From Flavobacteriales bacterium (GTDB taxonomy: Bacteria > Bacteroidota > Bacteroidia > Flavobacteriales > Flavobacteriaceae), in assembly GCA_004214175.1 (NCBI GenBank), contig SGZH01000001.1:1-64000 (forward strand): DNA of 64,000 bases, in the 5' to 3' direction. Position numbers and translations under genes: made by a program. The notes below the pieces were generated by a model. That model ran no database searches. It was not told where the DNA came from and saw nothing but the letters and a program-made list of their open reading frames with translations. Shown one piece after another: positions 32,251 through 41,597 of this stretch. Each line of letters starts with the position of its first letter. Position 1 is the stretch's first letter.

Positions 32251-33657
32251 CTATTCTAAGTTTATAATTTTTTGAACTTTATATTTACGTAAATAGCTTT
32301 GAATAATATACTGAGTATCTCTATTATTTTCCATTGGATTAATAATAGATTTTAATACTTCTGGGGTATTAATTTGAAAATTTAAATTATAATAACCATA
32401 ACCCTTATAGATTCCATTTTCGATTAATATTACAGATCTCTCGTCTAAAAAACGCCCTTTATCAATTATAAGCATATGTTCAAATTGGTAACTGCTTTTT
32501 TCAATATACTTCTGTACTCTGAGGTTATACTCAGATACTTTTTCTTTATTAATACAAGCACCATTGCAAGTTTTTAAATCATAATTAAAACAGGTGTTCA
32601 CACTTTTTTCAAGATGATTTAATTTTTGACATAATTGAAATTCGTCGGTTATTTTATATAAGAAATTTTTTGCTTGTTGATAGTTGCTAAATGTTGTTAT
32701 AATCTTATCACCTGAATTTTGCTTAGTATTTTTTCCAATTTTTAAATTTAAATAACCGTTATCATCATAAAATGAATATAATTGACTTTTAAATACATTT
32801 CTTTTTAAGGCGTGATTAAAGACAGGTTTTAGTGTTTTAATCTCTTGGCTTTCTTTTAAAAGCGCTATTAAATCATTACCAGTTTCTTCATAACTAACCG
32901 AGAAGACTTCCAACTGAATTTTTTTTGATTTCTTATTATCATTAGTAAAATGTTGAATAATTCTTTTTCTAATATTTTTACTTTTACCTACATATATTAT
33001 TTTTCCATTTTTGCGATGTATATAATAAACCCCTATCGTTGTTGGTAAGGTATTTATAATATCAAGTAGCCTTGGTTCTAATTGTCTTTTAGCATCTTTT
33101 TTTATAATATTAGAGATGATTTCTTTTTTTAAGTCTTTTTCAAGTAAAAGTTTAAAAAGTTCAACAGTGGCTTTTGCGTCTCCTTGAGCTCGATGTCGGT
33201 CAGAAATTGGAATTCCTAAAGATCTAACTAATTTACCAAGACTGTAGGATGGAAGATCAGGCAAAAGTTTTTTTGACAATTCAACTGTGCACAATATTTC
33301 TTTTTCAAATGAATAACCAAGTCTATCAAATTCTGTAGCCAAAATTCTATTGTCGAACTGTGCATTGTGAGCGACTATTATACAGTTCTTAGTAATTTCA
33401 ATGATTCGTTTTGCTACCTCGTAAAATTTTGGAGCATTGTAAAGCATTTTATTATTGATGCCAGTCAAGTTTACAACAAAGGGTTGAATATTTTTTTCAG
33501 GATTCACTAAACTACAGAATTGATCTACTATTTCATGACCATCAAATCTATATATAGCGATTTCAGTAATACCTTCTTCATTGTATTTACCTCCGGTGGT
33601 CTCAATATCTAAAATTGCATACAAATTATTTTTTTTTTGTATTGGTCCTTCTACCAA
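32251..33657 (-). CDS. DnaQ-like DEDDh exonuclease fused to GIY-YIG nuclease domain
   Basis: YAILDIETTGG, AHNAQFDNRILATEF, HRAQGDAKATVEL (exonuclease); TTIGVYYIHRKNGKIIYVGKSKNIRKRIIQHF (GIY-YIG). Confidence 0.92.
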   Translation of the reverse strand: MVEGPIQKKNNLYAILDIETTGGKYNEEGITEIAIYRFDGHEIVDQFCSLVNPEKNIQPFVVNLTGINNKMLYNAPKFYEVAKRIIEITKNCIIVAHNAQFDNRILATEFDRLGYSFEKEILCTVELSKKLLPDLPSYSLGKLVRSLGIPISDRHRAQGDAKATVELFKLLLEKDLKKEIISNIIKKDAKRQLEPRLLDIINTLPTTIGVYYIHRKNGKIIYVGKSKNIRKRIIQHFTNDNKKSKKIQLEVFSVSYEETGNDLIALLKESQEIKTLKPVFNHALKRNVFKSQLYSFYDDNGYLNLKIGKNTKQNSGDKIITTFSNYQQAKNFLYKITDEFQLCQKLNHLEKSVNTCFNYDLKTCNGACINKEKVSEYNLRVQKYIEKSSYQFEHMLIIDKGRFLDERSVILIENGIYKGYGYYNLNFQINTPEVLKSIINPMENNRDTQYIIQSYLRKYKVQKIINLE

Positions 33658-34294
33658 AGATGGAACTTCCTAGTCGAATCATCGTGCTTCCGTTACGAAT
33701 AGCTATTCGATAGTCATCGCTCATTCCCATAGATAACTTATTGATCTGATTATTCGATCTATTTACTTTATCATAAAAGATTTTTAATTCCTTAAACTCT
33801 TGATTAATTTTTATTTGATTATCAGTAAAAGTAGCCATCCCCATTAAGCCAACTATCTTAATATTTTTGAATGACTCATATTCTTCAGAATTTAAAAAAT
33901 CAGTTGCTTCTTTTTCAGTAAAACCAAACTTGCTTTCTTCTGATGCAATTTTAATTTGTAGCAAACAATTAATAACTCGGTTGTTTATTTTTCCTTGTTT
34001 ATTGATCTCTCTTATAAGCCTGTAGCTATCTACCGAATGAACTAAACTAATAAATGGAGCCATATATTTTACTTTATTGCGTTGAATATGCCCAATCATA
34101 TGCCATTCGATATCTTTTGGTAATTTGTCATATTTTTCAACTAGTTCTTGAATTTTATTTTCACCAAAAACTTTTTGTCCACACCTATAAGCTTCTAAGA
34201 TATCATTTATAGGTTTTGTTTTCGAAACTGCTACTAAAGAAACTTCAGAGGGTATTTTTAAGATTATATTTTCAAGATTATCTTTTATACTCAT
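33626..34294 (-). CDS. YggS/PROSC family PLP homeostasis protein
   Basis: VSLVAVSKTKPINDILEAY, FGENKIQEL, WHMIGHIQRNKVKY, MGMSDDYRIAIRNGSTMIRLGSSIFG. Confidence 0.96.
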   Translation of the reverse strand: MSIKDNLENIILKIPSEVSLVAVSKTKPINDILEAYRCGQKVFGENKIQELVEKYDKLPKDIEWHMIGHIQRNKVKYMAPFISLVHSVDSYRLIREINKQGKINNRVINCLLQIKIASEESKFGFTEKEATDFLNSEEYESFKNIKIVGLMGMATFTDNQIKINQEFKELKIFYDKVNRSNNQINKLSMGMSDDYRIAIRNGSTMIRLGSSIFGRRTNTKKK

Positions 34295-34297
34295 TCT

Positions 34298-35536
34298 TTA
34301 AAATTCATAAATCGTAATACCACTTCGCAATTTAGGTTCTATAAAAGTACTTTTTGGAGGCATCGTAAGGCCTTCATTGGCAATATTTTTTAATTCTTGG
34401 ATAGTGACTGGAAGTAAATTAAAACCAACAGCAAAGTCGCCAGAGTCAATCATTGATTTTAAATAAGCCAAATCTGAATTTCCATGTGGATACTCGATTC
34501 GATCATTATTACGTAAATCCTGAATTCCTAGTATAGGTTTTAAGATAGTATTGTATAAAATTTGAACATCTAAACTATCCAATGAATTTTTGATTATATA
34601 TTCCTCTTTTCTTAAATAGAGCGAATAGTATTCCCCATCTAAATACATACTATAATGATGCTTTTTTGTTGGTTTATAATAAATACAGCCTCTATTTTCA
34701 ATACGATAATATTGATCGATTGAAATTAAAAATTCTTCTTTACTCAGTCCATTTAAATCTCTTATCAATCTATTAAATTCATAAATTTTTAAATCACTTT
34801 CAGGAATTAAATAACTCATGAAAAAATTATATGCTTCTTTACCTGTATGGTTTGGGTTTTCTTTTTCAAGATCTAAAGCTAAAAGACTTGAGGAAGCTGA
34901 TCTATGATGTCCATCAGCAATATAGAGTTTACTCATTTGAGAAAAGATACTTTCTACTCTACCAATAATTGATTTATTATCAATATTCCACAAATGATGA
35001 GTATCTCTGTAAGTAGTTGTAAATTCATACTCAGGTCTTGATTGCATGACGGTTTCTAATATTTCCTTTAATTCTTTGTTATCTGGATAAGTTAATAACA
35101 CAGGCTCTGAGTTAAACCCTACAATTTTTAAATATTGTTGAAATAACACTTCTTTTTTTAATAAAGTATTTTCGTGTTTTCTAATTACGTTATTTTGATA
35201 ATCTAAAGCACTAGCTCCAGCAATAATTCCATTAAATTCATGTCCGTCTTTATTGATAATTTTATAAAAGTAAAAGCTTGGATTTTTATCTTGAATAAAA
35301 CTACCTTCTTCTTTAAACTCCTTGTATCGATTTTTTACTAGTGTATAACGGCGCTCGCCAGTAATTCTTTTTTGGTATTTATATCCTGGGTTTAAAATAT
35401 GTAAGAAAGAAAATGGATTATCACGTAAGCGAGCATTTTTTTCCTTTGCCGAATAACTTTCGTAAGATCTAGAGGCAATTAATCCTACTTTATCTCGTGT
35501 AGGACGAACAGCTTTAAAAGGAATAATTTTTGCCAT
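34298..35536 (-). CDS. DUF1015 family protein
   Basis: IIPFKAVRPTRDKV...YIADGHHRSASSSLL...; typical DUF1015 HHR motif. Confidence 0.92.
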   Translation of the reverse strand: MAKIIPFKAVRPTRDKVGLIASRSYESYSAKEKNARLRDNPFSFLHILNPGYKYQKRITGERRYTLVKNRYKEFKEEGSFIQDKNPSFYFYKIINKDGHEFNGIIAGASALDYQNNVIRKHENTLLKKEVLFQQYLKIVGFNSEPVLLTYPDNKELKEILETVMQSRPEYEFTTTYRDTHHLWNIDNKSIIGRVESIFSQMSKLYIADGHHRSASSSLLALDLEKENPNHTGKEAYNFFMSYLIPESDLKIYEFNRLIRDLNGLSKEEFLISIDQYYRIENRGCIYYKPTKKHHYSMYLDGEYYSLYLRKEEYIIKNSLDSLDVQILYNTILKPILGIQDLRNNDRIEYPHGNSDLAYLKSMIDSGDFAVGFNLLPVTIQELKNIANEGLTMPPKSTFIEPKLRSGITIYEF

Positions 35537-35560
35537 AAGTTAATTAGTAAATTAGGAAAA

Positions 35561-36448
35561 TTATAAAAATTGTTTTGATACTTTTTCAGCCTTTCTACTT
35601 TCGCTGTAATCGTAAAATCCTTCACCACTTTTTATACCTAATTTTCCAGCGGTAACCATATTTACAAGAAGGGGACAAGGGGCATATTTTGGATTTTTAA
35701 AACCGTCATACATTACATTCAAAATAGATAAACAAACGTCTAATCCAATGAAGTCTGCCAATTGTAAAGGTCCCATTGGATGAGCCATTCCTAATTTCAT
35801 TACGGTATCTATTTCTTTTACACCAGCTACTCCATTATAAAAAGTTTCAATAGCCTCATTAAGCATAGGCATTAAAATACGATTAGCAACAAAACCAGGA
35901 TAGTCATTTGCTTTTACAGGAATTTTATTAAGATTTTCAGAAATTTTTTGAACTACTTCGAACGTTTCTTGGCTTGTATTGAACCCTTTAATAATTTCTA
36001 CTAACTTCATTACAGGAACAGGATTCATAAAATGCATCCCAATAACCATTTCAGGTCTTGATGTAACGGAAGCAATTTGGGTAATGGATATAGAAGATGT
36101 ATTGGTAGCCAATATAGTTTCCTCTGGACAAAACTTTTCTAAATCTTTAAATATTTTTAGTTTTAATTCTAGATTCTCAGTAGCTGCCTCTACAACTAAA
36201 CTAGCATATTGAACACCTTCCTTAAGATTGGTATAAGTTGTTATGTTATTAAGTGTACGTTGTTTATCTTCCTCGGAAATTTTTTCTTTACTAACCATTC
36301 TATCTAAATTTTTAGATATGGTAGTCATTCCCTTTTTTAATGAATGTTCTGATATGTCAACCAATTGTACTTTATAATCAAATTGAGCGAAAGTGTGTGC
36401 AATTCCATTTCCCATGGCTCCTGCACCTATAACTGCAACGTTTTTCAT
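35561..36448 (-). CDS. 3-hydroxybutyryl/3-hydroxyacyl-CoA dehydrogenase
   Basis: VAVIGAGAMGNGIAHTFAQ; TNTSSISITQIA; GMHFMNPVPVMKLVEII; ANRILMPMLNEA. Confidence 0.96.
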   Translation of the reverse strand: MKNVAVIGAGAMGNGIAHTFAQFDYKVQLVDISEHSLKKGMTTISKNLDRMVSKEKISEEDKQRTLNNITTYTNLKEGVQYASLVVEAATENLELKLKIFKDLEKFCPEETILATNTSSISITQIASVTSRPEMVIGMHFMNPVPVMKLVEIIKGFNTSQETFEVVQKISENLNKIPVKANDYPGFVANRILMPMLNEAIETFYNGVAGVKEIDTVMKLGMAHPMGPLQLADFIGLDVCLSILNVMYDGFKNPKYAPCPLLVNMVTAGKLGIKSGEGFYDYSESRKAEKVSKQFL

Positions 36449-36481
36449 ATTTATAAACCGATACCGGTAATTTAAATTAAT

Positions 36482-37450
36482 CTATAGGGTTTTAAAATTT
36501 TCTATTATTTTCATAGCTACTCTTAATGCTTCAGTTCCTTGCGATAGCGTTACAATTGGTGTAATATTATTAGTTATTGCATCAGCAAAGGCTTCTAGTT
36601 CATCTAAAATTGCATTGTTTGTATTGACATTTGGATTTTCAAAATAAATTTGTTTTTGGATTCCTTCCGCATTGGTTAAAATCATTGCAAATTCATCAGG
36701 GTTTTTTGGTGCATCCTTCATTTTTACCACTTCACATTTTTTTTCTAAAAAATCGATAGATATGTATGCATCTTTTTGAAAAAACCTTGACTTTCGCATA
36801 TTTTTCATAGAAATTCTACTTGCAGTTAAATTTGCAACACAGCCGTTTTCAAATTCTATTCTTGCATTTGCTATATCTGGAGTTTGACTTATTACAGAGA
36901 CTCCATTTGCAGTAACTGTTTTAACTTTTGAGTTCACCACACTTAATATAGCATCAATATCATGAATCATTAAATCTAATACTACAGATACATCAGTTCC
37001 ACGAGGATTAAATTCTGCTAAACGATGTGCTTCAATAAACATTGGATTAACTATTTGATTATTAACAGCAGTAAAAGCAGGATTAAAACGTTCTACGTGA
37101 CCAACCTGACCTCGTACACCTTTTTTTTTAGCTAGTTCTCTAATTTCTTCAGCTTCTTGAACAGTTTTAGTAATAGGTTTTTCAATAAATAAATGTTTGC
37201 CAGCATTTAAAACTTTTTTTGCACAATCGCTGTGGTATCGGGTGGGAGTAACTACGTCTACTATGTCACAAGCATCAATGAGTGACTCTATAGTTTTATA
37301 ACTTTTATAACCAAATTTTTCAGATATATTTTTTGCAGCTTCAGGATTTGAATCGTAGAATCCTACTAAATTGTATTTTTCCGATTGATTTAATAGTTTT
37401 AAATGTATTTTTCCAAGGTGACCAGCACCTATAACACCTGCATTTAACAT
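36482..37450 (-). CDS. Gfo/Idh/MocA family oxidoreductase
   Basis: AGVIGAGHLGKIHLKLL; VVTPTRYHSDCAKKVLNAGKHLFIEKPIT. Confidence 0.95.
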   Translation of the reverse strand: MLNAGVIGAGHLGKIHLKLLNQSEKYNLVGFYDSNPEAAKNISEKFGYKSYKTIESLIDACDIVDVVTPTRYHSDCAKKVLNAGKHLFIEKPITKTVQEAEEIRELAKKKGVRGQVGHVERFNPAFTAVNNQIVNPMFIEAHRLAEFNPRGTDVSVVLDLMIHDIDAILSVVNSKVKTVTANGVSVISQTPDIANARIEFENGCVANLTASRISMKNMRKSRFFQKDAYISIDFLEKKCEVVKMKDAPKNPDEFAMILTNAEGIQKQIYFENPNVNTNNAILDELEAFADAITNNITPIVTLSQGTEALRVAMKIIENFKTL

Positions 37451-37577
37451 CGATATTTATTTTACGCAAATATAACTTTTTTTAACCTTTTTTTATTTTA
37501 AATTTCCTGAAACTATTTTAATTAATTTTTACAAATTTGAATCTTGATTACCTATTTTTGAATTAAATTTCAATTTT

Positions 37578-38219
37578 TTGTTAGATACTTTTGCACATAA
37601 AGGAAAAAGAAAACATTTGGTAGATGTCCTTGCAAAAAAAGGAATTACCAATAAAAAAGTATTAAAGGCTATTGGTGTAATTCCTCGTCATTTATTTATG
37701 GATTCTGGTTTTGTTGATCATGCCTATATCGATAAAGCTTTTCCAATAGGGGCAGAGCAAACTATATCACAACCCTTTACAGTAGCTAAACAGACAGAAC
37801 TTCTAAATTTAGAAAAAGGAGCAAAAATTTTAGAAATAGGTACCGGTAGTGGATTTCAGACTGCAGTTCTTATCGAGATGGGCATGCAAGTCTTCTCTAT
37901 TGAACGTCAAAATGAATTATTTAAAAAAACAAAACTTTTTCTACCAAAGTTAGGATATCGAGCAAAAAAATTAATTTTTGGTGATGGTTACAAAGGTTTT
38001 AAAGAGGAAGCACCATTTGATGGAATTTTGGTAACAGCCGGAGCACCATTTGTTCCAAAGCCTTTAATGTCTCAATTGAAAATAGGAGGTAGGTTGGTTA
38101 TTCCAATCGGTTCTAAGAATCAAATTATGACGTTAATTACAAGAATTTCTCAGACTGAATTTAAAAAAGAAGAATTTGGAGAATTTCGCTTTGTTCCTTT
38201 GTTAGAAAATAAAAATTAA
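37578..38219 (+). CDS. pcm: Protein-L-isoaspartate O-methyltransferase
   Basis: VIPRHLFMDSGFVDHAYIDKAFPIGAEQTISQPFTVA; LEIGTGSGFQTAVL. Confidence 0.96.
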   Translation: MLDTFAHKGKRKHLVDVLAKKGITNKKVLKAIGVIPRHLFMDSGFVDHAYIDKAFPIGAEQTISQPFTVAKQTELLNLEKGAKILEIGTGSGFQTAVLIEMGMQVFSIERQNELFKKTKLFLPKLGYRAKKLIFGDGYKGFKEEAPFDGILVTAGAPFVPKPLMSQLKIGGRLVIPIGSKNQIMTLITRISQTEFKKEEFGEFRFVPLLENKN

Positions 38220-38225
38220 TGGGTA

Positions 38226-38400
38226 TTAAAGCTCTAAACTTAATGGGTTATGATCTTCACAATGTTTTTTAACTGCATCTTGACCTTTTTTTATGTACGA
38301 TTCATTTAATCGGATTCGATATTATTTAAATTTCATAAGAGGAATTTCATAACCACATGAAGTTTGAATTAAATAGATATCCATTACTACAATTTGTCAT
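38226..38400 (-). pseudogene. Decayed 3' remnant of a pyridoxamine 5'-phosphate oxidase-family (FMN split-barrel) gene
   Basis: Minus-strand reading QIVVMDIYLIQTSCGYEIPLMKFK*YRIRLNESYIKKGQDAVKKHCEDHNPLSLEL*; resembles the (Q)IFVLDI-LVQTSCGYGVP C-terminus of PNPOx-like proteins. In-frame stop inside; another stop just upstream. Confidence 0.65.
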
Positions 38401-38429
38401 AGTTTAATATTTTTAAAGGATTTCCCATT

Positions 38430-38894
38430 CTATTTATTAAAATTCTTTTTAATTCTACTTAAGTCTCGCTTATTATCTCGATCTTTTATAGTTTCACGTT
38501 TATCGAAGAGTTTTTTTCCTTTGCACAATGCAATTTCAACTTTTGCAAAACCTTTATCTGTTGTAAACAATAGGAGCGGTATGATTGTAAGCCCAGAATT
38601 TTTAACTTGCTTTTCCAGTTTTCTTAATTCATTTCGATTTAATAATAATTTTCGTTCACTTTTTGGGGCATGATTAAAATGTACAGCATGAGAATATTCT
38701 TGTATAGTCATATTAATAACAAATAGCTCATTATTATTAAATTCGCAAAATGCTTCAGTTATGGATGCCTTTCCTTCGCGAATTGCTTTTATTTCTGTAC
38801 CACGCAGTACAATTCCAGCATTAAGCTTATCTAATATTTCATATTCAAATCTTGCTTTTTTATTTTTTATTTTAATGGTTTTTTGTGTTGCCAT
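38430..38894 (-). CDS. smpB: SsrA-binding protein SmpB (start MATQ at 38894)
   Basis: KKARFEYEILDKLNAGIVLRGTEIKAIREGKASI; KVEIALCKGKKLFDKRETIKDRDNKRDL. Confidence 0.97.
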   Translation of the reverse strand: MATQKTIKIKNKKARFEYEILDKLNAGIVLRGTEIKAIREGKASITEAFCEFNNNELFVINMTIQEYSHAVHFNHAPKSERKLLLNRNELRKLEKQVKNSGLTIIPLLLFTTDKGFAKVEIALCKGKKLFDKRETIKDRDNKRDLSRIKKNFNK

Positions 38895-38945
38895 ATCTAA
38901 CAAAAGTAGGTAAACTATTTGGGGTATTTTTTACTTATTATAATA

Positions 38946-39446
38946 TTATTGAATATTTGATGTTTTAAACTTTTTTTTAAAAAATTCAACTCTTTTTTCG
39001 AATGAAGAAGTATCAATTGGATTATGTACTGCTTCAAATAATTTCATAATTTGATCAGAGTGATTTTCTCTCTTTTGCTTCAATAAATTAAAATGAACAA
39101 AATTACTCCACATGACTGCTTTTATTTTAGTTTCGTCTTTATTCCACATTCTCAATTCTACAAATAGACTTGTAGATTTGTAATTGAGTAATTGTGATTC
39201 GATTACAATATTTTCCATCAAAAAAGCAGGGTTTATATATGCAATTTGATTACTTCCTACCACCCAACTAATACCCGAATCTTTGGCCATTGCATATATA
39301 TCGATACCGTAGTAATTTTTTATTTGATCTTCACGAGCATTGGTGAAATAATTTAAATAAGCTGCATTATTTAAATGGTTAAATGGGTCACAATCCTGAA
39401 ATCTTATTATTGCTTTACTTTTTAATATTTTATCAAATTTTTTCAT
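38946..39446 (-). CDS. Acyl-CoA thioesterase (hot-dog fold)
   Basis: AIIRFQDCDPFNHLNNAAYLNYFTNAREDQ. Confidence 0.9.
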   Translation of the reverse strand: MKKFDKILKSKAIIRFQDCDPFNHLNNAAYLNYFTNAREDQIKNYYGIDIYAMAKDSGISWVVGSNQIAYINPAFLMENIVIESQLLNYKSTSLFVELRMWNKDETKIKAVMWSNFVHFNLLKQKRENHSDQIMKLFEAVHNPIDTSSFEKRVEFFKKKFKTSNIQ

Positions 39447-40042
39447 AATCTCTCTAATTCGTTTTTAATTATGAGGTTCATTTCCTCTATTGCTTCGTAT
39501 AAATAATTATTATCATTCATTGTATAGGTCATAAATACAGCTCCTTGAATATGACTATAAAGCCTTCTTGCAAAATTTATGGAGTCAATATTTTTGTTTA
39601 TTAGCCCATTTTCTTTACCCTGATCTATCAATTTGGCGATATTTAATTGAGTTTTATTGATAATTAGCATTACCTCATGGTGTAGTTTGTTATTTTGATT
39701 TTTTTCATTAACACCGATGTTCAGAATTGGGCAACCTCCAATTTTTTTACTAAAGTCATAATAATTTTTATAAAAATCTGTAATTAAATATAGTTTTTGT
39801 AGTGGTGATTTATTTTTATTTTGATGAATGCTGATACCCTTCAAAACTTGATTTATACTGAAGTGAAAAGCTTTAATTGCAAGTTCTTCTTTATTTTTAA
39901 AATTTCCATATATTGCCCCTTTTGTAAGCCCAGTAGCAGCTGTTAAATTTGACATTGAAGTAGCTGAATATCCTTTTTGATTGAATATTGGAGCTACTTT
40001 TTCAAGAATATATTTAGTTGTTTTTTCAGATTTAGTCATCAT
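39443..40042 (-). CDS. TetR/AcrR family transcriptional regulator
   Basis: ILEKVAPIFNQKGYSATSMSNLTAATGLTKGAIYGNFKNKEELAIKAF helix-turn-helix. Confidence 0.96.
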   Translation of the reverse strand: MMTKSEKTTKYILEKVAPIFNQKGYSATSMSNLTAATGLTKGAIYGNFKNKEELAIKAFHFSINQVLKGISIHQNKNKSPLQKLYLITDFYKNYYDFSKKIGGCPILNIGVNEKNQNNKLHHEVMLIINKTQLNIAKLIDQGKENGLINKNIDSINFARRLYSHIQGAVFMTYTMNDNNYLYEAIEEMNLIIKNELERL

Positions 40043-40074
40043 TATTCATCTATTTTAGTCAAATTTATATAAAA

Positions 40075-40090
40075 TATACCAAATGGTATA
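40075..40090. promoter_or_regulatory. Candidate TetR operator palindrome TATACCA-AA-TGGTATA
   Basis: Perfect 7-bp inverted arms with 2-bp spacer in the 115-bp intergenic region upstream of the divergent tetR gene. Confidence 0.65.
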
Positions 40091-40157
40091 AATATTTTAA
40101 ATTAAATATTAAAAACCTTTTTTATATATTGTATTAATAAACTAAAAAAACAATTTT

Positions 40158-40955
40158 ATGAAAAAAAATACTTCCTTATTTTTAATGTTATTATTTTCAA
40201 TATTAACTTTTGCTCAAACTAATAACTACAATGTTGGAGATATTGTAGATGATTTTACAGTAACCGATGTCTACGGTATTGAACACAATCTATATGAATA
40301 TGCTGATGCTGGAAAGCACATTTATTTAGATTTCTTTTATGATACTTGTGGTCCCTGTCAGACATGGCAGTCAACCTTTAGCGAATTTTATGATAAATAT
40401 GGTTGCAATGGCGGGGATTTAGTAATGTTATCTATAAATAATGGTACCGATTCTGATGAAGAAGTTCTTCTATACGGAGAAACTTACGGTGGCCCTTTTA
40501 ATCTTCCACCTGCTGTTAGTGCAGATGGTGGATCTGGTAGTGTAAATAGTAACTTTGGCGTTAGTGCCTTTCCAACTTTTTGTTTAATTGGTCCAGATAG
40601 AACTCTTTTGAATCGCGATATTTGGCCTTTAACCGATATTACAACTTTTGAAGCAACTTTCCCAAATGGTGTTGATCCTGAAGTTATGGAATGTACAATT
40701 TTGGGATCAACAGATCTTCAAACTGTTAAATTTACAATTGTACCTTCTATTTCAAACGGACAGAATATTTCTCTAGTAATGGAAAATCAAATAGCTGAAA
40801 AAATTCAAGTTTTTGATTTAACTGGAAAAAAAGTGTATTCACAAAAAGTAAACGCTAACAATATGGTTTTTAGCTTAAATGTTAGTTCAGGAACTTATTT
40901 AGTTAAAGTAATTACTGAAAATAGATCAACAACAAAAAAGATAATTATTAGATAA
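40158..40955 (+). CDS. Secreted TlpA/thioredoxin-like protein with T9SS type A sorting domain
   Basis: Signal peptide; IYLDFFYDTCGPCQTWQ (CGPC); C-terminal SGTYLVKVITENRSTTKKIIIR. Confidence 0.92.
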   Translation: MKKNTSLFLMLLFSILTFAQTNNYNVGDIVDDFTVTDVYGIEHNLYEYADAGKHIYLDFFYDTCGPCQTWQSTFSEFYDKYGCNGGDLVMLSINNGTDSDEEVLLYGETYGGPFNLPPAVSADGGSGSVNSNFGVSAFPTFCLIGPDRTLLNRDIWPLTDITTFEATFPNGVDPEVMECTILGSTDLQTVKFTIVPSISNGQNISLVMENQIAEKIQVFDLTGKKVYSQKVNANNMVFSLNVSSGTYLVKVITENRSTTKKIIIR

Positions 40956-41156
40956 GTTTGACTTAATTATATAAAAATCTTTAGAAATATTTGATGTTTT
41001 TTGTTTTTAAGAACTAACTATTTACTAAATCATTTTTATTTCTAAATACTAGCTGTTCGTTTATGTTTAGTAAAATCTAAATTTTAAAGGCAAAATGATA
41101 AATTCTTGATAATTAAATCAGATATTAATGTCTCTTTGGATAGTTCAATTTTTAAG

Positions 41157-41164
41157 TATTTTTG
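41157..41164 (+). promoter_or_regulatory. -7 element TATTTTTG with -33 TTG at 41136-41138
   Basis: TTG-N18-TATTTTTG upstream of ytxJ. Confidence 0.55.
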
Positions 41165-41171
41165 TAACTGA

Positions 41172-41579
41172 TTGAAAAACCAATATATGATTCTATTAAA
41201 AAAGCTATTTGGAGTTAATAATTTGCCTAAAGAACCAAAAATGATAATCCCTTGGATACCATTAACTTCTTCAAAACAACTGGAGGATGTTTTAAAACAA
41301 TCACAGGAAAAACCAGTTGTTATTTTTAAACATTCGACTCGCTGTGGAATTAGTCGAATGGTCTTGCGTCAATTTGAAAAGCAATTAGATTTTGAAGCGA
41401 ATCGTGTAAAATTCTATTTTTTAGATTTACTTACTTATAGAGAAATCTCAAATGAGATTGCCTCAAATTTTAAGGTTAATCATCAAAGTCCGCAATTAAT
41501 AATAATAAAATCGGGTACTGTTCTTAATCATTGTTCTCATTATGAAATAAATGCGACTATTTTAAAAAAATATATTTAA
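41172..41579 (+). CDS. ytxJ: Bacillithiol-system redox-active protein YtxJ-like (start uncertain: TTG 41172 or ATG 41187)
   Basis: KPVVIFKHSTRCGISRMVLRQFE; FKVNHQSPQLIII. Confidence 0.9.
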   Translation: MKNQYMILLKKLFGVNNLPKEPKMIIPWIPLTSSKQLEDVLKQSQEKPVVIFKHSTRCGISRMVLRQFEKQLDFEANRVKFYFLDLLTYREISNEIASNFKVNHQSPQLIIIKSGTVLNHCSHYEINATILKKYI

Positions 41580-41597
41580 TTTACTTTTATTAACAAA

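Noticed and set aside
37575-37605. TTTTTTGTTAGATACTTTTGC looks like a TAnnTTTG promoter upstream of pcm
   Set aside because: It lies within the conserved Pcm N-terminus (LLDTFAHKGKRK-, similar to xDTFxHKGxRxxL), so it is coding sequence starting at TTG 37578; promoter resemblance is probably chance.
40956-41171. 216-bp intergenic region examined for a hidden ncRNA or pseudogene
   Set aside because: Very AT-rich, stops in the frames I read, no convincing terminator or stem; only the ytxJ promoter at its 3' end is supported.
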